From an uncultured Bacteroidales bacterium (GTDB lineage Bacteria > Bacteroidota > Bacteroidia > Bacteroidales > UBA932), in contig CAKMNE010000074.1 in NCBI GenBank assembly GCA_927798505.1, positions 1-7,135 on the forward strand: a DNA stretch of 7,135 bases. Direction: 5' to 3'. The position numbers were made by a program, and so were the translations under genes. This document shows, piece by piece, positions 1 to 7,061 of the stretch. Numbering within the stretch: the stretch's first letter is position 1; each line of letters opens with the position of its first letter. The notes beneath the pieces were generated by a model that saw only the letters and a program-made list of their open reading frames with translations, was not told the DNA's origin and made no database searches.

Positions 1-1077
1 ATCGGCGACCGCCAGACCGGAAAGACAGCCATAGCCATAGACACCATCATCAACCAGCGCGCCGGCTATCTTGCCGGAGATCCCGTTTATTGCATCTATG
101 TCGCTATAGGTCAGAAGGGTTCGACCGTCGCCTCGATAGTCCGCACCCTGCGCGAAAAGGGCGCGATGGACTATACTGTCGTCATTGCCGCCACTGCCGC
201 CGACCCTGCCGCTCTGCGCTACTACGCCCCGTTTGCCGGAGCCGCCCTGGGCGAATTCTTCCGTGACACCGGGCGTCACGCCCTTGTCGTTTACGATGAC
301 CTTTCCAAGCAGGCGGTTGCCTACAGGGAGGTGTCGCTTATCCTGCGCAGGCCGTCGGGACGGGAAGCGTATCCGGGAGACGTATTTTACCTGCATTCGC
401 GATTGCTCGAGAGGGCTGCAAAAATCATTGGCCAGCAGGAAGTTGCTGAAAAGATGAATGACCTTCCGGCAGTGCTGGAGGGCAAGGTCCGTGCCGGCGG
501 TTCGCTGACTGCCCTGCCTATCATCGAGACCCAGGCGGGCGACGTGTCGGCATACATCCCGACCAATGTCATTTCCATTACTGACGGTCAGATTTATCTG
601 GAGACTTCGCTTTTCAATGCCGGTGTGCGTCCTGCGATCAATGTCGGAATCTCGGTGTCGCGCGTAGGCGGCAGCGCCCAGATCAAAAGCATGAAGAAGG
701 TTGCCGGTACACTGAAGATCGATCAGGCTCAGTATGAGGAACTTGAGTCGTTCAGCAAATTCTCTTCCGATATGGATAAGGTGACCGCGATGACCATAGA
801 CAAGGGACGCAAGAACAGCCGCCTGCTGATTCAGCCTCAGTACAGCCCTATGCCTGTGGGAGAGCAGGTTGCAGTGCTTTATTGCGGAACCCACGCGCTG
901 ATGACAGGCATCGACGACGACCAGGTGCCTCAGTTCCAGGAACTTTTCCTCGACAGGATGCGCTCGCGCCATCAGGAGGTGCTTGACAGGCTGGGTAGTG
1001 GTGAACTTGACGTGGCAGCCTGCAACGTTATCGAGCGTACTGCAGTTGAAGTTTGCAAATCACTTTCAAGAATATAA
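1..1077 (+). CDS. atpA: F1F0 ATP synthase subunit alpha, 5'-truncated by window edge
   Basis: This is the alpha subunit of the cytoplasmic F1 head. Alpha alternates with beta in the hexamer and carries the non-catalytic nucleotide sites. The frame is open from base 1 and gives 358 residues. It begins just before the P-loop GDRQTGKT (partial residues 2-9), so roughly 165 N-terminal residues lie outside the window (by comparison with E. coli alpha, from memory). A Walker B-like strand HALVVYDD is at about 93-100, followed by the family signature region with [20 protein letters not shown]. The motif VSRVGGSAQ, with the arginine at partial residue 221 (codon 661-663), corresponds to the alpha-subunit arginine that reaches into the beta catalytic site. 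The C-terminal helical domain is complete and ends SLSRI-TAA. Codons are GC-rich: TCG makes up about half of its serines by hand count. atpG follows after five bases, so the two are cotranscribed. Identity is essentially certain. Confidence 0.98.
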   Translation: MGDRQTGKTAIAIDTIINQRAGYLAGDPVYCIYVAIGQKGSTVASIVRTLREKGAMDYTVVIAATAADPAALRYYAPFAGAALGEFFRDTGRHALVVYDDLSKQAVAYREVSLILRRPSGREAYPGDVFYLHSRLLERAAKIIGQQEVAEKMNDLPAVLEGKVRAGGSLTALPIIETQAGDVSAYIPTNVISITDGQIYLETSLFNAGVRPAINVGISVSRVGGSAQIKSMKKVAGTLKIDQAQYEELESFSKFSSDMDKVTAMTIDKGRKNSRLLIQPQYSPMPVGEQVAVLYCGTHALMTGIDDDQVPQFQELFLDRMRSRHQEVLDRLGSGELDVAACNVIERTAVEVCKSLSRI

Positions 1078-1082
1078 TATAG

Positions 1083-1988
1083 GTGGCGACATTAAGGGAG
1101 ACAAAGGAGCGCATAGCTTCGGTTCGCAATACGCTGAAAATCACTTCGGCGATGAAGCTCGTGGCATCGGCCAAACTGCGCAAGGCACAGAGGTCGATAG
1201 AGTCTCTTCGTCCTTATCAGCAGGCTCTCGGAGAGATTCTCTCGGAGTTGTGCAGTCCGGCAGCTGGTGCCGCAACGCCTGTGGACGACGGTATTTCCGC
1301 TCCAGTTCCCGAGCCGGCCGGCACGGCCACTGCACTGCGTCCTGAAGCTGAGGCAAAACCGCGCGGACGGGTGGCCCTGGTCTGCATTTCGTCCAACACC
1401 TCGCTCTGCGGGGCGTTCAATGCCAATGTCATACGCAAGACTATGGCAATCCTGAACCGTCTCGACACCAAGCCTGACATATACGCTTTCGGCCGCAAGG
1501 TGGGCGATGCGCTGCGCCGGGCGGGCTATCCCATTGAACGCGATTGCTCTGCGATGGTCCAGAACTGCAACTATGACAGGGTGGAAGAATTTGCCCTGCA
1601 CCTGCTGGACTTGCACCGATCCGGGGTCCTCGACAAGGTTTACCTGATTTACACCGGCTTTGTCTCGACCTCCCGGCAGGAGATAAGGGTGGAGCAGTTC
1701 CTGCCTTATGGAAAAGAGGAAGTCGTTGAGAGCAAATTATTTATTGTAGAGCCTTCGGCCGAGTCTCTGGTGTCGGAGCTCAGGCCGCAGGTGCTCGCGC
1801 TGCGTCTTTATGCGGCACTGCTCGATTCGGCCGCAGCTGAGCAGGCGGCACGTACTATGGCTATGCAGACGGCATCGGACAATGCGGAGAATCTGCTTTC
1901 GGAGCTGTCTCTCGAGTATAACAAGTGCCGTCAGCAACGTATTACAGATGAGATTCTTGACCTTGCGGGTGGTTCCGCAGGAGAGTAG
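1083..1988 (+). CDS. atpG: F1F0 ATP synthase subunit gamma
   Basis: The gamma subunit is the central rotor shaft of F1, coupling rotation of the membrane c-ring to the alpha/beta hexamer. The product has 301 residues, slightly longer than the usual 285-295. The N-terminal shaft helix reads RIASVRNTLKITSAMKLVAS (about 11-30). The Rossmann-like middle contains SSNTSLCGAFNANV (103-116), and the C-terminal shaft helix contains EQAARTMAMQTASDNAE (253-269) and YNKCRQQRITDEI (279-291). The start is GTG at 1083: an in-frame TAG at 1080-1082 excludes anything further upstream, and the family N-terminus aligns from there. Translation may be coupled to atpA, whose stop is five bases upstream. Residues about 57-94 form an Ala/Pro/Glu-rich stretch longer than in E. 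coli gamma. The DRG usually found before LCG is replaced by NTS, which I believe is common in Bacteroidales (from memory). No atpD follows, in contrast to Proteobacteria. Confidence 0.97.
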   Translation: MATLRETKERIASVRNTLKITSAMKLVASAKLRKAQRSIESLRPYQQALGEILSELCSPAAGAATPVDDGISAPVPEPAGTATALRPEAEAKPRGRVALVCISSNTSLCGAFNANVIRKTMAILNRLDTKPDIYAFGRKVGDALRRAGYPIERDCSAMVQNCNYDRVEEFALHLLDLHRSGVLDKVYLIYTGFVSTSRQEIRVEQFLPYGKEEVVESKLFIVEPSAESLVSELRPQVLALRLYAALLDSAAAEQAARTMAMQTASDNAENLLSELSLEYNKCRQQRITDEILDLAGGSAGE

Positions 1989-2046
1989 TATGGGTCGGGA
2001 ATGATGCCCGGAAAGGGCAGAGTTAGGTTAGTTTATAGTGTCTCTT

Positions 2047-2078
2047 TTTGTTTTTAACGAATTTTTTGGCTATATTGC
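2047..2078 (+). promoter_or_regulatory. Candidate Bacteroidota promoter P1 upstream of the hairpin
   Basis: TTTG at 2047-2050 is followed after 20 bases by TATATTGC at 2071-2078. This resembles the Bacteroidota primary-sigma consensus (TTTG near -33, TAnnTTTG near -7), with four of the six defined -7 bases matching. The predicted transcript would begin near 2084 and carry the 2091-2110 hairpin at its very 5' end, with a leader of roughly 88 bases to the susC ATG. The match is only partial and the region is T-rich, so chance agreement is possible. Confidence 0.3.
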
Positions 2079-2086
2079 GACCGCTT

Positions 2087-2124
2087 TTGTGCCCAAGGCA
2101 ACCCTTGGGCGTGATTTTGCTTTG
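2087..2124 (+). terminator. Candidate intrinsic terminator of the atp operon
   Basis: A perfect 8-bp inverted repeat, GCCCAAGG (2091-2098) and CCTTGGGC (2103-2110), encloses the 4-base loop CAAC. The stem can be extended by three G-U pairs and one U-A pair to 2087/2114. Immediately after it comes TTTTGCTTTG (2115-2124), an interrupted T-tract. It lies about 100 bases after the atpG stop and before susC, where an operon boundary is expected because the functions on either side differ. The weak point is the broken T-tract. If transcription of susC starts at the upstream candidate promoter instead, the same hairpin would sit at the 5' end of the susC leader and act as a stabilising or regulatory structure. 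Confidence 0.5.
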
Positions 2125-2145
2125 AATATCGTTACGTTAGTTTTT
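2116..2145 (+). promoter_or_regulatory. Candidate Bacteroidota promoter P2 next to susC
   Basis: TTTG at 2116-2119 and TAGTTTTT at 2138-2145 are separated by 18 bases. Five of the six defined -7 positions (TAnnTTTG) match, but the spacing is slightly short. Transcription would begin near 2151 and give a leader of about 20 bases. This reading leaves the upstream hairpin free to terminate the atp operon, so it makes the tidier layout. It competes with P1, and the sequence alone does not settle which is used. Confidence 0.35.
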
Positions 2146-2163
2146 ATTAGTTCATTTAACATC

Positions 2164-2168
2164 AGGTG
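2164..2168 (+). promoter_or_regulatory. Shine-Dalgarno-like AGGTG before susC, deciding the start
   Basis: AGGTG at 2164-2168 matches the downstream half of the anti-Shine-Dalgarno complement (AGGAGGTG) and lies three bases before the ATG at 2172. It overlaps the alternative in-frame GTG at 2166, which therefore looks like part of the ribosome site and not a start. Bacteroidota use such sites little, so this is supporting evidence only. The stronger argument for ATG 2172 is the clean signal peptide beginning MKKAFMLL. Confidence 0.4.
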
Positions 2169-2171
2169 CTT

Positions 2172-5100
2172 ATGAAAAAAGCCTTTATGCTGTTATGTAC
2201 AGCCTTGGTGATGTTCTCTGTAACCGCTGTTGCCCAGAATGTTACGGTGACAGGTAGGATTACGGATGCATCTACCGGTGAGGGCATTCCATTTGCCTAT
2301 GTGCTTCTCAAAAACGAGAAAGTAGGCTCGATGTCGGATGCCAACGGTAATTATTCAATTACCTTGCCAAAAGAAGGTATGTTGGTGTATTCTTCTGTTG
2401 GTTATCACAGTGCGGAAGTCATGGTCGGCACTCGCCGTCAGATTGACATTGCACTTAGCCCGGACCTCGAACTCATCGACGAGACCGTGGTCATCGCTTA
2501 CGGTACGACCACCAAGAAGTCGTTTACCGGTTCGGCCGCAGTCGTTTCCAGCGATGAAATTGCAAAGCGTGTCACTTCGACCGTGACCAACGCCCTTGCA
2601 GGTACCACTCCGGGTGTCCAGGTCATCTCTTCAACCGGTGACCCTGCTGCAGGCGGCGGCGCAATCCGCATCCGCGGTATCGGCTCAATGAGCGCAAGCA
2701 GCGCGCCTCTCTATGTAGTTGACGGTATGCCTTTCGACGGTTCCATCAGCGACATCAACCCTAATGACGTTGAGTCTATCTCCGTCCTCAAGGATGCATC
2801 TGCCAGCGCCATCTACGGTGCCCGTGGTGCAAACGGTGTCGTTCTCATTACCACCAAGAAGGCAGGTCACGGCGTGCCGAACGTAAAGTTTGACGCCAAG
2901 GTAGGTTCAAACTCACGACTCATCCCTAATTACGATATCATCACCGAGCCGGGTCTTTACTATGAAACCTGGTACAAGTTGATGTACAACTCGAAGCTGT
3001 ACTCAGGTTCTTCCGTTGCACAAGCTTATGATTATGCCGACAAAAACCTCCTCAACGAGAAAAACGGCGGTCTCGGTTACCTCGTTTACACACTCCCTGA
3101 GGGACAGAACCTTGTAGGTCACAACTTCAAGCTCAATCCTAACGCTACCCTCGGATACGATGACGGTGAGTACTACTACATTCCAGACAACTGGTATGAT
3201 GAGGTGTTCCACAACTCGCTCCGTCAGGAGTACAACGTGTCCATCAGCGGCAACTCTGGCGGACTCAACTACTACGCCAGCGTAGGTTACCTCAATGACG
3301 GCGGTATCATCAGCAACTCTGACTACAAGAGATACACAGCCCGTATCAATGCCGATTACAGGGCCAAGTCCTGGTTGCGCTTCACCACAAACCTCAGCTA
3401 CTCTTACTCAGACTCACAGTCTCCGGGATCATACAGTTGGGGTTCATCAGGCAACATCTTCTACATTGCCAACAACATTGCGCCTATCTATCCTCTTTAT
3501 GTGCGCAATTCCAACACTCACGATATCCTTACCGAGAACGGACGTACCGTTTACGATTCAAACAACACCAATTTCAAGCGTGCCGCATTTACCGGAAACG
3601 CTGTCCGTGACAACGAGTACAACGCCAAGCACACCTATGCTGACGTGCTCACCGGAAAGTTCGGTGTAGTCCTCACTCCTGTCAAGGGTCTCGACATTCA
3701 GGCAAACCTCGGTCTCACAAACGACAACACCAGGTACAACGCCCTCTACAGCATGTTCGGTTCTTCTTCAGCTGATGACGGAGCCGCATCTGTTTCCCAC
3801 TCAAGGCTCTTTACCGTAAACAGCCAGCTCCTTGCCACCTACAAGACCGACTTCGGTGGAAGCAGGCATCATTTCGACGTACTTGCCGGTTACGAGCGTT
3901 ACAATCTCACTTCTCAGGGTCTGTCAGGTTACAACGATCACCTTTTCAACCCGTTCGTTGGAGAACTCAACAACGCCGACGGTACCAGCAAGCTTGAGGC
4001 AACCTCTTCAACCTCATATTATATGACTGAAGGTTTCCTTACCCGTGCCGGATATGACTATGACGAGAAGTATTTCATCAGCGGTTCATTCCGTCGCGAT
4101 GCATCTTCACGTTTCGCTCCGGGACACCGTTGGGGTAACTTCGGAAGCGTGGGTCTCGCCTGGCTTATGAGCAAGGAAGACTTCCTTAGCGGAGCAGATT
4201 GGATCAACACCTTGAAACTCAAGGCAAGCTATGGTCTTCAGGGTAACGATAACCTCGGTTCATACTATCCATACGCAGACCAGTACACCCACTCATACAA
4301 CGAAGAGACCAAGGAATACAGCGTCACTATGTCATACAAGGGTAACGAGGAACTTACCTGGGAGTCTTCACACTCTCTGAACGCCGGTCTCGACTTTGAA
4401 CTCTTCGACTCACGCCTTTCAGGATCATTCGAACTCTTCAACCGAATCACCAGCGACCTTCTCTACTCCAAGGAAGTTCCGCTTTCTTCAGGTAACCCTA
4501 CCGGATTCGTTCCAATCAACGTGGGTTCAATCAGCAACAAGGGATTCGAGCTTGTACTCAACTATGACATCATAAAGACCCAGAACATTCTCTGGTCTGC
4601 AAATGCCAACCTCAGCCACTACAAGAACACCATCCTCTCTCTCGACGAGTCAGTATCAGAGACAGGTATCAAGGGAAGCACCCGTATCTACAAGGTCGGA
4701 GGCTCTCTCTACGAGTCATACCTCCGCAAGTATGCAGGTGTAAACGAGGAAGGAAAGGCCCTCTATTACAAGAAGGAGAAGGATGCCGAAGGAAAAGAGA
4801 CCGGCAACATCATCACCACTACCGACTTTACTTCAGCAGACCAGTTCGAGTGCGGAACTACTCTTCCTAAGCTCTTCGGTGGCTTCGGTTCAAGTCTGAG
4901 CGCTTACGGTTTCGACCTCTCATTCCAGTGCTCATTCCAGCTTGGCGGCAAGTACTATGATGGCCAGTATCAGGCCCTTATGCTTAGCCAGAACAGTGCT
5001 GGACAGGCTATCCACAGGGATATCCTCAATGCTTGGACTCCGGAAAATACCGACACCAACATCCCTCGCCTCGACGGCGACTATACCGTTGGACAGACTG

Positions 5101-5372
5101 CAGTTGACCGTTTTATGATCAGCAGCAACTACCTCAGCCTTGACAACATTACCCTGGGATATACCTTCCCTGCTTCATTTGCCAAGAAACTGGGCCTTGG
5201 TTCACTCAGAGTTTACGTAACCGGTGACAACCTTTATGTAATCTCTGCCCGTCAGGGTGTCGATCCAAGATTCTCTCTCGGTATCGGTAGCTATACTTCA
5301 GGCTCCGGTCTCAACAGCAACTCATACTCAGCTATGCGTAATGTTACCGGTGGCGTCACTCTCACTTTCTAA
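2172..5372 (+). CDS. SusC/RagA-family TonB-linked outer-membrane transporter
   Basis: This is an outer-membrane barrel that imports oligosaccharides or other large nutrients using TonB energy, working with its SusD partner. The product has 1066 residues, normal for the family. A Sec signal peptide (1-21) ends at AVA before QN, with no lipobox. A carboxypeptidase-regulatory-like beta domain follows at about 23-98 (VTGRITDASTGEGIPFAYV, then SDANGNYSI). The TonB-box-like segment IDETVVIAYG is at about 102-111. The plug domain at about 116-230 carries the family hallmarks LYVVDGMP (180-187) and LKDASASAIYGARGANGVV (206-224). The remainder is the barrel, with the conserved RRDASSRF (641-648), DNITLGYTF (991-999) and RVYVTGDNLY, ending in a terminal Phe (GGVTLTF). 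There is no STN domain, so direct signalling to an anti-sigma factor is unlikely. susD starts 19 bases downstream. ATG 2172 is preferred over GTG 2166 for the signal peptide. The substrate is unknown. Codon use shifts near residue 98. Confidence 0.96.
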   Translation: MKKAFMLLCTALVMFSVTAVAQNVTVTGRITDASTGEGIPFAYVLLKNEKVGSMSDANGNYSITLPKEGMLVYSSVGYHSAEVMVGTRRQIDIALSPDLELIDETVVIAYGTTTKKSFTGSAAVVSSDEIAKRVTSTVTNALAGTTPGVQVISSTGDPAAGGGAIRIRGIGSMSASSAPLYVVDGMPFDGSISDINPNDVESISVLKDASASAIYGARGANGVVLITTKKAGHGVPNVKFDAKVGSNSRLIPNYDIITEPGLYYETWYKLMYNSKLYSGSSVAQAYDYADKNLLNEKNGGLGYLVYTLPEGQNLVGHNFKLNPNATLGYDDGEYYYIPDNWYDEVFHNSLRQEYNVSISGNSGGLNYYASVGYLNDGGIISNSDYKRYTARINADYRAKSWLRFTTNLSYSYSDSQSPGSYSWGSSGNIFYIANNIAPIYPLYVRNSNTHDILTENGRTVYDSNNTNFKRAAFTGNAVRDNEYNAKHTYADVLTGKFGVVLTPVKGLDIQANLGLTNDNTRYNALYSMFGSSSADDGAASVSHSRLFTVNSQLLATYKTDFGGSRHHFDVLAGYERYNLTSQGLSGYNDHLFNPFVGELNNADGTSKLEATSSTSYYMTEGFLTRAGYDYDEKYFISGSFRRDASSRFAPGHRWGNFGSVGLAWLMSKEDFLSGADWINTLKLKASYGLQGNDNLGSYYPYADQYTHSYNEETKEYSVTMSYKGNEELTWESSHSLNAGLDFELFDSRLSGSFELFNRITSDLLYSKEVPLSSGNPTGFVPINVGSISNKGFELVLNYDIIKTQNILWSANANLSHYKNTILSLDESVSETGIKGSTRIYKVGGSLYESYLRKYAGVNEEGKALYYKKEKDAEGKETGNIITTTDFTSADQFECGTTLPKLFGGFGSSLSAYGFDLSFQCSFQLGGKYYDGQYQALMLSQNSAGQAIHRDILNAWTPENTDTNIPRLDGDYTVGQTAVDRFMISSNYLSLDNITLGYTFPASFAKKLGLGSLRVYVTGDNLYVISARQGVDPRFSLGIGSYTSGSGLNSNSYSAMRNVTGGVTLTF

Positions 5373-5391
5373 CATTTAATCGAACCGTATT

Positions 5392-7047
5392 ATGATTAAC
5401 AACAAGATAACTTCATTTGTTGCAGTGCTTGCGCTCGCCTCAGTTGCATCCTGCACGTCGATGGATGAGCTTGAGCCTCAGGGTGGCAGCATGCTTGCCA
5501 GCCAGTACGAGGCGACGGTTGCAGCCGTGCCGCAGAGAGCCGATGCCGTATTTACCGGTATGTACACAAAACTCGGCGATCCTCTTTCATATGGTAACTT
5601 CTCTTCCGACCGTCCTGATGACTTCGGCTTCATTATGATGGCATTCTCCAATGACCTCGAGGCATCCGATATCGCTATGCCTAACATCGGTTACAACTGG
5701 TTCTCAGCATGTGGAGATCTGACTTCAAGAAACGCAGACTACGCAAACCCTTATATCCGTTATCGTGGCGTATATGATGAGATTGCAAGAGCTCACGACG
5801 TGATGAACGCCTATGGCGACGTTACCGAGGAGACATCCGCTGACGTCAGGGCACGCGTCGGACAGGCATATGCCATCAGGGCATTCTGCTACCTTAATAT
5901 CGCTCCTTATTTCCAGTTCAGGTACGCTGAACATCAAGAGGATCCTTGCGTTCCTATCGTGACACGTGAAACCGTTGACGTTGCAAACAACCCGCGCGCA
6001 ACCGTGAAGGAAGTTTACGACCTCATCCTTTCCGACCTCACTACCGCCATCGAGTACCTCGAGGGCTACCAGAGGCCAGACAAGTCAAAGATCGACCAGC
6101 AGGTCGCCTATGGACTCCGCGCACGCGCATATCTCAATATGGAGAAATGGGAAGAGGCAGCCGAGGATGCAGCAAAAGCTGCAGCAGGCTACACTCCTTC
6201 ATCAATCGCCGATTGCAGCAAGCCTTCATTCTGCAAGATTACCGAGCCTAACTGGCTCTGGGGATATGATATGACTCCGGACGTTGCAAAAACTTACCCT
6301 TATGCAACTTCTTCAGCATGGATCCGTTCATTCTCCGCTGACGGTTATACTCCTGCAACCCAGTGCTACGCATTCATCAACAATCTTCTCTATAACAAGA
6401 TTCCGGATACTGACGTGCGCAAGGGCTGGTGGGTCAACGAAGATCTCTACTCTCCGCTTCTCGAAGGTCTTACCTTCCCTAACCCTGACGGAGGTGTGCT
6501 TGTCGGACAGGAAATTGCAACGGCAAACATCGCTGACGTAAAGGCGACCTTCCTTCCTTATACCAATGTCAAGTTTGCTTGCGACCCTATCGGTACCACC
6601 CTCAATGATGAAGACTGGCCATTTATGAGGGTTGAGGAAATGCTTCTCATCCAGGCAGAGGCCCTTTACAAGAGCGGCAAGACAGCTGAGGGTATCAAGG
6701 TGCTCAACGACTTTGTCAAGACTTACCGTGATCCTGCATACAATGCTGAACTTACCGGACGCAAGTTCGAAGACGAGGTATGGTTCCAGCGCAGGGTCGA
6801 GCTTTGGGGTGAAGGATTTGCCAACAACGATACCCGTCGTCTCGGCAAGCCTTTCGTAAGGTTCCACGACAACAATAGCAATATTCCTGACGCTTTCCGC
6901 TTCAATGTTGCCGCTGATGACAGATGGCTCCTTATGAGGTTCTGCACAACCGAGCTCAATTTCAACGAGGGTATCGAAGACAACGAGGGTGGCAACCTTC
7001 CTGTAATGGGTCAAAATAAGACTCTCCGTGATGGTGTTACCGACTAA
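5392..7047 (+). CDS. SusD/RagB-family nutrient-binding surface lipoprotein
   Basis: SusD proteins sit on the cell surface as a hinged lid over the SusC barrel and help capture substrate. The product has 551 residues. A lipoprotein signal peptide ends in the lipobox VASC, with the lipidated cysteine at residue 21. The acidic TSMDELE just after it resembles the Bacteroidota surface-export signal. The N-terminal SusD-like part includes ADAVFTGMY (50-58) and the helical repeat region GQAYAIRAFCYLNIAPYF (157-174). TPR-like helices follow at about 205-265 (VYDLILSDLTTAIEYL, YGLRARAYLNMEKWEEA). The C-terminal part contains MRVEEMLLIQAEALYKSGK (412-430) and VWFQRRVELWGEG (463-475), both typical of the family. 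The usual ending with Ile-Pro and a Glu-x-x-x-Asn motif is altered to LLMRFCTTELNFN. It carries eight cysteines beyond the lipidated one. No Shine-Dalgarno site is seen; the upstream bases are A/T-rich. It is cotranscribed with susC. The ligand is not predictable from the sequence. Confidence 0.95.
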   Translation: MINNKITSFVAVLALASVASCTSMDELEPQGGSMLASQYEATVAAVPQRADAVFTGMYTKLGDPLSYGNFSSDRPDDFGFIMMAFSNDLEASDIAMPNIGYNWFSACGDLTSRNADYANPYIRYRGVYDEIARAHDVMNAYGDVTEETSADVRARVGQAYAIRAFCYLNIAPYFQFRYAEHQEDPCVPIVTRETVDVANNPRATVKEVYDLILSDLTTAIEYLEGYQRPDKSKIDQQVAYGLRARAYLNMEKWEEAAEDAAKAAAGYTPSSIADCSKPSFCKITEPNWLWGYDMTPDVAKTYPYATSSAWIRSFSADGYTPATQCYAFINNLLYNKIPDTDVRKGWWVNEDLYSPLLEGLTFPNPDGGVLVGQEIATANIADVKATFLPYTNVKFACDPIGTTLNDEDWPFMRVEEMLLIQAEALYKSGKTAEGIKVLNDFVKTYRDPAYNAELTGRKFEDEVWFQRRVELWGEGFANNDTRRLGKPFVRFHDNNSNIPDAFRFNVAADDRWLLMRFCTTELNFNEGIEDNEGGNLPVMGQNKTLRDGVTD

Positions 7048-7061
7048 AAACCCGATTAACG

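Noticed and set aside
983..1345. A + strand open frame spanning the atpA-atpG junction in another frame
   Set aside because: It overlaps the well-supported ends of both genes, and its translation is low-complexity Ser/Arg-rich with no domain.
1092..1616. A 174-codon open frame on the minus strand within atpG
   Set aside because: It is antisense to a conserved gamma-subunit gene, its product is Arg/His/Cys-rich with no family resemblance, and GC-rich codons readily produce such shadows.
2005..2019. Small hairpin TGCCC/GGGCA just after atpG as a terminator
   Set aside because: The stem is only five base pairs and the nearest T-run begins about 25 bases later, so it lacks the geometry of an intrinsic terminator. 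The stem at 2091-2110 is much stronger.
2166..2171. GTG at 2166 as an earlier start for susC
   Set aside because: It would add only two residues, it overlaps the AGGTG ribosome-site-like sequence, and ATG 2172 gives the standard MKK signal-peptide start.
1989..2171. A tRNA, small protein gene or mobile-element end in the intergenic region
   Set aside because: I found no cloverleaf, no open frame with a credible start, and no terminal inverted repeats or target duplications; the only clear structure is the hairpin.
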